From assembly GCF_902150025.1 (NCBI RefSeq), contig NZ_CABFVS010000035.1, positions 1 to 41,573 of the forward strand: DNA of 41,573 nucleotides. Reading direction: 5' to 3'. Source of the stretch: Bartonella massiliensis. Lineage in GTDB: Bacteria; Pseudomonadota; Alphaproteobacteria; Rhizobiales; Rhizobiaceae. The translations under genes and the position numbers were made by a program. Position 1 is the stretch's first letter; the number at the start of each line of letters is the position of its first letter. Below, piece after piece: positions 17,601 through 24,514 of this stretch. The notes beneath the pieces are model-generated. The model had not been told where the DNA came from. It searched no databases and worked only from the letters and a program-made list of their open reading frames with translations.

Positions 17601-19560
17601 CACTGTTAAAGTGGAAGGTGATGGAACCTATGGTATATATTTTGATGGGCAAGGTGTAGGAAAACAAAATAGAAGTGGAAACTTAGAGGCAGTAGAGCGT
17701 TCTAGTGTTGTTAAACGGAGTGCTGAATCCAAACAGGAAAAAACACCCATAAGCATAACAGGGACAGTTTCATTGAAAAAGACGAAGTTCGAAGTCGCCA
17801 AGGGTGTTGCTATTTATGGTAACACTTCTGTAGGTCTTGTTTCATTAAAAGATAAAACAAACCTTTCTGGTGACTTATTGTTGAAGGCTGAGAATGATTC
17901 CAATATATTGGTTTCGGTTAATGACTCTACTATGATAGGTGGTGCACATATTGATAAAAGTTCTTATGTCAGCTTAATTTTGACCAATGGATCAGAGTGG
18001 ATTCTCAAAAGAAGTAAACATAAGGATTGGAGAACTCTGAATTCAGAGTGTGTGGATTCATGCGTTTCTTCTGTAAGTCTTATAAATAGTGCTATTAATT
18101 TTAAATCTTCGGAATCTGAAGGGAAATATCAAACTCTTTATATTGGAAATGGAAAAGGCACAGTTTATGAGGCGCAGGGTAATGCTATAATTCATCTCAA
18201 TGCGCGTTTAAATCCGCATGATCCAAGTGATCAGCAAGTCACAGATCGGCTTGTCATTCATGGTGATGTTTCTGGAAAAACAAAAATACATGTACGAGGT
18301 GATGCGGGTAGTATAGGAAACGCTAAAGCGAATGCCAAGGTTGCGCATAGTGTTTCAATTATTCAGGTTTATGGTCAAGCGAAGAAAGATTCTTTCCAAC
18401 TTGATGGCGATTATGTTGCACTGATAGATTCACCTTACAAATACACTCTTCGTGCTTATGGTCCAGGAGTAACTTCAAAGCAGGAGCATGTTCAACAGAA
18501 ATTTGTTAGGGATGGTGGAGCGTTTTGGAATTTCCGTTTAGAAAATCAATATGTGAAGTCTGTAGGGTCTGCTTCCCTTTCTGAGCAGTTTGTCAGGTCT
18601 GTCGTTCCACAGGTTCCAACTTATCTTGTCTTGCCTAATAGCATATTCCATGCTGGTTTGATGGATATTAACAATCAAAATAAGCAGTTGGAGACATTAC
18701 GGATGACGCCTAAAGGAATGGTAGATGTTCGTGAGAATCCTGCTTTGTATTTGCGTGGCTATGGTGGAAGTTTCCGTTATGCTTCAGATTTATCTGCACT
18801 TGAATATGGTTATGGCAGCGATCTTAACTATCATGGTGTAGAGGCTGGTGTTTTGTTGCAAACGATTGAAAATGCTGACAGTGCTATATCATTGGGTGTT
18901 ATGGGAACTTATGGAAAGCTTTCTCTACAACCTTTGAATGTTGAGCAAAGTCAGAAGAGTGCGTTTGATAAGTGGACTGCTATAGCCTATGGTAGTATGC
19001 AGCATGATGTTGGCTTCTATGTCGATGGTCTTTTGTCTTATGGTTTGTTAAAAGGTGATGTTCTCACCCTTGCACGCGGTAAGACAGCAACATTGAAAGG
19101 TAATCCTTTGAGTGTCTCCTTGATGAGTGGTCAGACAATTACCACAGGATATAAGGGCTTTGTCTTTGATCCGCAGGTTCAGGTTGTTTATCAACATCTC
19201 CAATTTAATAAGGCTCGTGATATCGACAATTTTGATATTGAAATGGGTAACCTTGATCAATGGGTGGCACGTGTCGGTGGACGCTTAACCAAGAATCCTG
19301 CAGGTTCTGAAGGTGTAGATGCTGTTGCTTTCTATGGTAAGCTTTATCTTGCTCATGGTTTGGGAGGAAAACAGTCTGTGCATTTCAGTGATGCTTTCAA
19401 GTTAGGGGCATTTGGTTCTTCACTAGAGGCTGGATTGGGCTTTAATGCCAAATTGTTGCCACAGTTTTCTCTGCATGCTGATGTTCTCTACCAACATAAG
19501 CTTAATAAAGCTGGTTTTTCTGGAGCAAGTTTCTCCGGAGGAGTGCGTTATCAGTTCTAA
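14602..19560 (+). CDS. AT1: large autotransporter with two fused passenger modules
   Basis: A 1652-residue autotransporter. The signal peptide covers residues 1 to about 30 (MINVFKKRTH... ending near GANA). The passenger has two successive copies of the family module. The first runs to about residue 600 ('LIQVSGEAQQDSF' near 550), followed by a Ser-rich linker with a repeated 'NLGRS' motif. The second begins at 'YSCSDGKTY' (Cys754), the motif that normally lies just after the signal peptide in sister proteins, and ends with 'IIQVYGQAKKDSF' near 1252. The linker 'VVPQVPTYLVLPN' follows at about 1334 and the beta-barrel fills roughly 1385-1652, ending in 'GGVRYQF'. A run of ten G lies at codons 195-198. 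An RRKR basic site is at 981-984 and an RGD at 1232-1234. It is probably a surface-exposed or released virulence factor; relation to the angiogenic BafA autotransporters is possible but not shown. Confidence 0.93.
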   Translation: MINVFKKRTHLYALTTSIFFFSLQLQGANAIARSIGDSSGQGMNGINPVPVGSSVDGVNFDLSGFFSSMKKSVSGTQGQPVSGTQKKIIGVLAKDHQLVFANKIKVSNSLIGAAAVSHSVIILTDSSIITPVLGLYSDKSDILMASGIVSLGDSGIGVMLGNNASVILNQVKIKTTERENAQEENAQDVNDVNNGGGEIKNIGFLTLGGIVSFNHGTYTCGGHCSALWVSKDNPLSSSFNLASSDSNSFNSRSSKTERSKIRESLVGEEDKLWANVAATISSMQPIINEKYNHPWKISASMHRSTITMKEKNSYGIVFKNIIGDDAERDQSQSRGARVVFLQNTQINVEKGVGIYGEDLNGYVILKEGSRIAGDLFLKATSASEVSVFSQQSTIVGGARIYDNAAAKFYLSDNSQWLLSKSKFFPSENKPSSSENVGCDSCISSINLKDSSIKFMRPQAEQDYKTLYIGRNNGTVYSATGESGIYFNVLVLPVVSDNNVNDNSVSDKLFIHGNVSGQTKVYVNAFVSRDSGQNNNSIIENSNKFQSISLIQVSGEAQQDSFILANDYVTLGRLPYQYKLRAYNKDGIWYFCLEDKDYMKNGEPDSSVLEKDKNTVETRKPISSPANLGRSEISGDGELTPVPLLDPTSGASDEISVSSSRNNSSVNLGRSDTGDVSVTNVLAPLESVATDNVTLNSSAKNEISTKPDAVSAAVGRILLLSHSDNGSVSSEKTLSSTCDTTQNNGEKESQTSYSCSDGKTYTVKDRTLKANSDTEHSMHAKNKDTVIKLENVTINGADASDLKNGTGLAESKLVSAVLAEEGAEVILDKDSTITSSVIGLEAKNGGKITMSKGKVDAYHVGALADSGSSVNLKGTTINVTGDFAAAGLESKAGKITMDSGTVSTTGGVAVKSKSGGGVQLDKVHITVKKEKGKLDSTSIDGAAFMLSGNSSVDFKNGNVVTDGHALVIRANDSDAAETGSSRRKRSSDARPTMNHANIESSTVKVEGDGTYGIYFDGQGVGKQNRSGNLEAVERSSVVKRSAESKQEKTPISITGTVSLKKTKFEVAKGVAIYGNTSVGLVSLKDKTNLSGDLLLKAENDSNILVSVNDSTMIGGAHIDKSSYVSLILTNGSEWILKRSKHKDWRTLNSECVDSCVSSVSLINSAINFKSSESEGKYQTLYIGNGKGTVYEAQGNAIIHLNARLNPHDPSDQQVTDRLVIHGDVSGKTKIHVRGDAGSIGNAKANAKVAHSVSIIQVYGQAKKDSFQLDGDYVALIDSPYKYTLRAYGPGVTSKQEHVQQKFVRDGGAFWNFRLENQYVKSVGSASLSEQFVRSVVPQVPTYLVLPNSIFHAGLMDINNQNKQLETLRMTPKGMVDVRENPALYLRGYGGSFRYASDLSALEYGYGSDLNYHGVEAGVLLQTIENADSAISLGVMGTYGKLSLQPLNVEQSQKSAFDKWTAIAYGSMQHDVGFYVDGLLSYGLLKGDVLTLARGKTATLKGNPLSVSLMSGQTITTGYKGFVFDPQVQVVYQHLQFNKARDIDNFDIEMGNLDQWVARVGGRLTKNPAGSEGVDAVAFYGKLYLAHGLGGKQSVHFSDAFKLGAFGSSLEAGLGFNAKLLPQFSLHADVLYQHKLNKAGFSGASFSGGVRYQF
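15184..15193 (+). repeat. Poly-G tract (10 G) inside the AT1 reading frame
   Basis: Ten consecutive G within the passenger coding sequence ('NNGGGEIKN'). Loss or gain of one G would stop translation early in the passenger, so this is a candidate on/off switch by slipped-strand mispairing. Confidence 0.85.
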
Positions 19561-19583
19561 TATGAGGTACAGTATGTACTTTT

Positions 19584-19614
19584 AAAAAAGGCAGCACAGT
19601 GTGCTGCCTTTTTT
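19584..19614 (+). terminator. Rho-independent terminator after AT1
   Basis: GGCAGCAC (19590-19597), AGT loop, GTGCTGCC (19601-19608), then a T-run, preceded by an A-run. It lies about 25 bases after the AT1 stop and has nearly the same stem as the terminator after AT0. Confidence 0.92.
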
Positions 19615-19616
19615 AT

Positions 19617-19990
19617 ATCAACTTGTGTTGTTTTTAAAAAATTCTCGGCTTCTTGGTGAAGCAAAAAAGATGGTGTGTTGTACGCATAAGCACGTTTTTC
19701 TAAGCTAAAGCGGATTTTCTTAAAATCTTTACGGCTGATATTGTAGAGTGACTCACTTCTATGAGGACTTTTAAAGAATTCAGGAGTCCAGTATGCGTTA
19801 CATTATCCTTTTGACACTGTATTTATACGATCTAAGTATAATATTGGGTGTTTTCTAAAGCTCGTTTTTGAGAGTTTGTTTTCCACTGATTTAAATTATT
19901 TTTTCATTCGTCTCTCTGTGGATTCATTTTTAAAATTCACAATATTAGATTGTGTTTTTAATTAATTGCACGCATTGGTTTTATTTTTTC
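19617..19990. other. Intergenic region AT1-AT2, upstream part
   Basis: AT-rich sequence with no supported gene, between the AT1 terminator and the AT2 promoter. Confidence 0.45.
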
Positions 19991-20019
19991 TTTACACGAA
20001 ATACAGAATGCATTATACA
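19991..20019 (+). promoter_or_regulatory. AT2 promoter
   Basis: TTTACA (19991-19996), a 17-bp spacer containing AAATACA, and TATACA (20014-20019). The same arrangement occurs before AT3 and AT5, with the same spacer motif, which supports the call. The implied leader to ATG 20226 is about 200 nt. Confidence 0.7.
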
Positions 20020-20225
20020 CCTATAAAGTGTGATTTGTTGTTATTCTCTTATAAATGGTTTGTACGTAGAGTTTTTGCCAAGTTTATAGGGATGATTCAT
20101 TACACGGTTCAAATGAGCATGAGGCATGTCTTTTTTGTTACACCTTTCGTTTTGAGGTGCATAGCGACATGTTTTTCAAGTGCTTTTGTTTTCAATGAGA
20201 GGGGAAGAAAAGTTTCGAGGGAACT

Positions 20226-23200
20226 ATGATTAAAGTGTTTAGAGATCATGTATGTTTATGTATTTGTACGACAGCTATTCTTTCTTTTCTCCAAAATGGA
20301 ATAGCGATCGCTGTGAATGGAGGGGGAAGTGAGGGTGCAGTGTATACAATCACTGTGCACCCGATTAGTATCAGTAGAAGTGGTAGTGCTCTTAGCGGGA
20401 ATAATGGAGGGCGCCTACTTGGTGGAGCGGAGGGGGGAAGGCTTAATGGGGGAAGGTCTTATGTAATCTCTGTTCCTAGTAGCGGTGAGGGTGCAGGGGG
20501 AGGGAGCATCAGTGGTAGTAATTCTATTAGTGGAAGTAATGCTGGACGCCCTCTTAGTGGAGAGGGTGGAGATAAGGAAGATGGTAAGTATCTTTATAAA
20601 TATGACAATAATAGCGGAAAGTTGGTGCTCTATAATGGGTTATATTATTTGTGCGATAATTGTGGAGAGGACACAATTGATAATAAATCTTATAAGATTA
20701 CAAAAGCTAATGCTTCTCGGTATCCCTCCACAGTTGCTATAACGGTAAAAGGGAAAAATGCAAAAGTGAACGGGGAAAATATCACTGTTGGGAGTGAAGA
20801 TTCTGATAAATCCTTGACTCGTGGTGTGTCTGTATCAGAGGGCGGTCAAATTATTTTGAAGAATTTTACTTTCCAGAATAATGCAACAATTCAAGAGGGA
20901 AAGCCAGTAGCTCTTCATGCGAGTAATGGAGAGATTAAAGTGGATCGTGGGATTATTAATGGAGGTGCTGTGGCTGTTCAAGCAATAGGACAGCCAACGT
21001 ATGTTATGTTGAAAGATACGGAAATTAAAACGAATGGTGGGAAGGCAAGCCTTTATAATTATGGTGGTGCAAAAATTGAAATGTTAGGTGGATCCATTAA
21101 TTTTATGAATAGTCATGGGGTTTCTTCGACATTAGGTGGAAAGATTATCCTCGATGATGTTAAAATTACTGGAAAGGGTAGCGAAGGTGAAAATTATGCG
21201 GTTTTTCTCATGGATTTCGGTGGTTCTGTTAATTTTAAGGGAATTGTCGAGGGTGAAAATGTGCATGGCATATTATCAGAGAATACGGTCCGTACTTCAA
21301 ATTCAATTCTAGAAGATGGAAGCCCAGTTCTAGATGAGAATTTAATTCCGTTATCTGAGAATTTGTCTAAACATGACCGTATGACAGTGGTTAATCTTAA
21401 AGATTCTTCTGTTACAGTGAATGGAGATCAATCTTATGGTATATATTTTAAAGGTGAAAAGCCGTTGGCAGGATACAACCTTCAAGAAGAGTTTTCATCA
21501 GAGCGGGAAAAAAAGCTTGGTAAATTGAGAGTTGTTAATTTGATGAGAACGATTCTTTCTGTTCCCGAAAGTATGGCTATTTATAGTAAAGATGCCGCTT
21601 TTGGTGTTATTAGTTTAATGCAAGGCAGTATTTCAGGGAGGACATTGTTAAAAGCTGAAAAAGGTGCATCTGTGATGGTTTTGGCTGATGCTTCTACGCT
21701 TAAAGGCGGCTCTGATGTTGATAAAAACTCTAACGCTGAACTTTATTTAGGAGGTGCATCTAAGTGGATTTTACAGCAAAATCCGCAGAGAGATCAACAT
21801 GAGGGTGCAAAGGATTCTTCTATTTCACTCGTCAGTCTTATGGGTGAGAGCTCTATTGATTTTAAAAGACATGAAACTTCTTCTGTTGATGGTTATCAAA
21901 CCCTTCGTATTGGAAAGGGGGGAAAGGGTGAAGTTTATAAGGCGCAAGATGGAGCGCATATTTATCTTAACACATATTTGAATAAGGGTGGTGAGCTTGA
22001 TCAGCAAAAGACGGATCGTGTTTTAATTCATGGGGATGTTGCGGGAAAAACGATGGTTCATGTACGTGCTGTTTCAGATAGTCCAGGAGAACACACGGGC
22101 AGTGGTGGAAATAATCAAGGTATTTCAATCATTCAGGTTTCGGGAACCGCAGAGAAAGATTCTTTTCAGTTAGATGGTGGTTATGTGGCATTGGGGCATA
22201 CACCTTATCAGTATAAACTTTATGCTTATGGTCCAGGGTCTGATTTAGGAAAAGCAAGTACAAATCAAAGATTAGTTGAAGGAAGCGAAGAGTTTTGGGA
22301 TTTTCGTCTCGAAAGCCGGTTTATGGATGATGTTAAACCTGAACCAAGTCCTGAGCCTGGGCCAACGCCTTCTCCAGGACCGGATCCTAAGCCGGAAGTT
22401 AAGGCTGTTGTTCCGCAGGTTCCGACTTATCTGCTTTTGCCTAATGCTTTACTTCATCTTGGTTTGATAAATGTTAGCAATCAAAATAAGCGGTTAGAAT
22501 CTTTGCGAATTGCAACTGGTGGTTTATTAGAAAGTCATGAAAATCCTTTCTTTTTTGTGCGCGGTTATGGCGGTAATCATCGTTATACTTCAAATCTTTC
22601 TGCGCTTGAATATGGTTATGGCGGCGAGCTTAATTATAATGCTGTAGAGGCAGGTATTTTGCTAAAAGCAATTGAGAATATCTATGGGACCACTTCTTTT
22701 GGGATTATCGGGTCTTACGAGAAATTTTCTTTGCAACCTTTAAATGTTGAACAGAGTCAAAAAAGTACCTTTGATAAATGGTCGGTTGCAGCATATGGCG
22801 GTATGCAGCATGATGCAGGTTTTTACGTTGATGGTCTTGTGTCTTATGGTTTATTTAAGGGTGATGTTTTGACAACAGCACGGGGTAAAACGGCAACATT
22901 AAAGGGAAATCCTTTAAGTGCTTCATTGACGGCTGGTAAAACATTTATGGTGGGAGAGGACGGTTTTGTTTTTGATCCGCAAGTTCAGGTTGTTTATCAA
23001 TATCTGCAATTTGATAAGGTGCATGATGTGGACGGCTTTGATATTGAGTTGGGAAAACTCCATCAGTGGGTAGGGCGTATTGGAGGGCGTTTAACAAAGA
23101 TGCTGGTTGCCACGGATGAAGCTCAAGTTGTTTCTTTCCATGGCAAACTTCATCTTACTCATGGTTTTGAAGGAAAACAATTTGTGCATTTTAAAGATGC

Positions 23201-23366
23201 TTTTCAGTTGGGGGCTTTTGGTTCTTCGTTAGAAACTGGATTAGGTTTTAATGCTCAATTGTCTCAACGATTTGCGCTTCACGGTGATTTTGTTTATCAG
23301 CACAAGCTAACGAAAGCTGGTTTTTCTGGGACCAGTTTTTCTGGTGGATTGCGGTATCATTTCTAG
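20226..23366 (+). CDS. AT2: autotransporter with Gly/Ser-rich N-terminus
   Basis: A 1046-residue autotransporter. The signal peptide is residues 1 to about 29 (MIKVFRDHV... ending near GIAIA). Residues about 30-115 are rich in Gly and Ser ('SGSNSISGSNAG'), unlike the sister proteins. The passenger then follows the family pattern ('YQTLRIGKGGKGEVYKAQ', 'DRVLIHGDVAGKTMVHV', 'IIQVSGTAEKDSFQL'). A Pro-rich hinge ('EPSPEPGPTPSPGPDPKP', about 705-725) precedes 'VVPQVPTYLLLPN' at about 728. The barrel covers roughly 785-1046 and ends in 'GGLRYHF'. GAGGGA just before ATG 20226 is the ribosome binding site. An upstream open frame ends in an ATGA overlap with this start. The frame is intact, so the protein is probably made and displayed at the surface. 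Confidence 0.93.
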   Translation: MIKVFRDHVCLCICTTAILSFLQNGIAIAVNGGGSEGAVYTITVHPISISRSGSALSGNNGGRLLGGAEGGRLNGGRSYVISVPSSGEGAGGGSISGSNSISGSNAGRPLSGEGGDKEDGKYLYKYDNNSGKLVLYNGLYYLCDNCGEDTIDNKSYKITKANASRYPSTVAITVKGKNAKVNGENITVGSEDSDKSLTRGVSVSEGGQIILKNFTFQNNATIQEGKPVALHASNGEIKVDRGIINGGAVAVQAIGQPTYVMLKDTEIKTNGGKASLYNYGGAKIEMLGGSINFMNSHGVSSTLGGKIILDDVKITGKGSEGENYAVFLMDFGGSVNFKGIVEGENVHGILSENTVRTSNSILEDGSPVLDENLIPLSENLSKHDRMTVVNLKDSSVTVNGDQSYGIYFKGEKPLAGYNLQEEFSSEREKKLGKLRVVNLMRTILSVPESMAIYSKDAAFGVISLMQGSISGRTLLKAEKGASVMVLADASTLKGGSDVDKNSNAELYLGGASKWILQQNPQRDQHEGAKDSSISLVSLMGESSIDFKRHETSSVDGYQTLRIGKGGKGEVYKAQDGAHIYLNTYLNKGGELDQQKTDRVLIHGDVAGKTMVHVRAVSDSPGEHTGSGGNNQGISIIQVSGTAEKDSFQLDGGYVALGHTPYQYKLYAYGPGSDLGKASTNQRLVEGSEEFWDFRLESRFMDDVKPEPSPEPGPTPSPGPDPKPEVKAVVPQVPTYLLLPNALLHLGLINVSNQNKRLESLRIATGGLLESHENPFFFVRGYGGNHRYTSNLSALEYGYGGELNYNAVEAGILLKAIENIYGTTSFGIIGSYEKFSLQPLNVEQSQKSTFDKWSVAAYGGMQHDAGFYVDGLVSYGLFKGDVLTTARGKTATLKGNPLSASLTAGKTFMVGEDGFVFDPQVQVVYQYLQFDKVHDVDGFDIELGKLHQWVGRIGGRLTKMLVATDEAQVVSFHGKLHLTHGFEGKQFVHFKDAFQLGAFGSSLETGLGFNAQLSQRFALHGDFVYQHKLTKAGFSGTSFSGGLRYHF

Positions 23367-23393
23367 TGTCGTTATTGTTTTTGTTTAATTTTT

Positions 23394-23427
23394 TAAAAAG
23401 CCACAAGTTATGCTTGTGGTTTTTTTG
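23394..23427 (+). terminator. Rho-independent terminator after AT2
   Basis: A-run, CCACAAG (23401-23407), TTATG loop region, CTTGTGG (23413-23419), then a run of T. It lies about 30 bases after the AT2 stop. The stem is related to the one after AT3. Confidence 0.9.
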
Positions 23428-24362
23428 TTCTCTATTCGGTTTGTTGTTATAGTTTTTTATAGAGTATGATTTTGCATTTTTTTAATATGTTTTGGGGTTG
23501 TTTTTTATTTTCCTTGAAAAATTGAATAATTTTGTACGTTATCGTTTCAAAGCATGTATTTCAGAGCGATTGTTATATTGTTTATAATGCGCCAATTAAT
23601 AAAGATATTTTTTAATTTAGAAGGCGAAAAATATTTTTAATATTCTTGAAACCACAAAAAGCATTCCTTTGCATGGGGAGGATTGGCAGGAAGATACCGT
23701 TTTAAGAAAGACTGCAATATGATTTTATGAATTGTGTTAAGAGGAAAGGGGTAACACCATTAGAAATTGGCAAAGAAAATGATGTCTCTTAAGGGGAATA
23801 AAAGCTGTATCCGATGATACTTTATATTATATGTGCTGCTGTTGTGAAATAGGGATGGAAGAAATGAGACATATCTGAAAAGACTGGTGAATAAGAAAGA
23901 TAATATGGTTTTTTAGGAAATGTCTTTTCTAAGAATGTGCTCAATAATAAGATGAAGTCATGCGTAATCTTTACTTTTTAAAGATACGGCTCTGAGGGCT
24001 GTTGAATGATGTAAAGTCGAATAAGAAGATGGTAAAAATAGGAATTGATTTTGATTGCTACACGCTCCTATTCTAAATTAGGCTCGTTTGCTATAAAGAT
24101 TGCCTAAAAGCAAACGTGTTTCCTCCTTGTTTCCCAATTTGTGTCTATATTTGTTTGTAGGGTATCCATTGTTTCAATAAAATATTGATCGCAAGGATGT
24201 TGACTATATTGGTTCTGGCGTTAATTGGGCATCATTTAAAGAAGGCATTTTAATGCATGTAAACGAACTCAAGCTGTTTTTGCATAACAGCTTGAGAGAT
24301 AATTTTTCTCTCGTTTTCAGTTCTATTTCGATAAAGTCTTTGTAAAATTATAAATCGAAATC
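23428..24362. other. Long intergenic region AT2-AT3
   Basis: About 0.9 kb with no gene I can support. It contains small inverted repeats: CGTTTGCT/AGCAAACG (24085-24116) and the strong hairpin at 24268-24296 listed separately. Its length suggests that a gene has decayed here, but I recognise no fragment. Confidence 0.45.
24268..24296. repeat. Strong hairpin between AT2 and AT3
   Basis: CTCAAGCTGTT (24268-24278) and AACAGCTTGAG (24286-24296) form a perfect 11-bp stem with a 7-nt loop, followed on the + strand by AGATAATTTTTC. It may end a transcript or be the 3' end of a small RNA; no gene adjoins it. Confidence 0.6.
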
Positions 24363-24383
24363 GTATTTTGGGATAAATTTTTA

Positions 24384-24412
24384 TTTACATAAAATACAAA
24401 AAAGACTAATTA
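24384..24412 (+). promoter_or_regulatory. AT3 promoter
   Basis: TTTACA (24384-24389), a 17-bp spacer with AAATACA, and TAATTA (24407-24412). It shares spacing and spacer motif with the AT2 and AT5 promoters. Upstream, GTATTTTGGGATAAAT (24363-24378) is also found near 38099. The leader is about 100 nt. Confidence 0.7.
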
Positions 24413-24514
24413 TTTCCACAAATTTAAATCAAAATGTACTAAAACTTTCTTTCTGATTAAGGTTTTTAATACGTTATGAATTTATCCTAATAAAGGAAAA
24501 ATTATGGTGGAATT

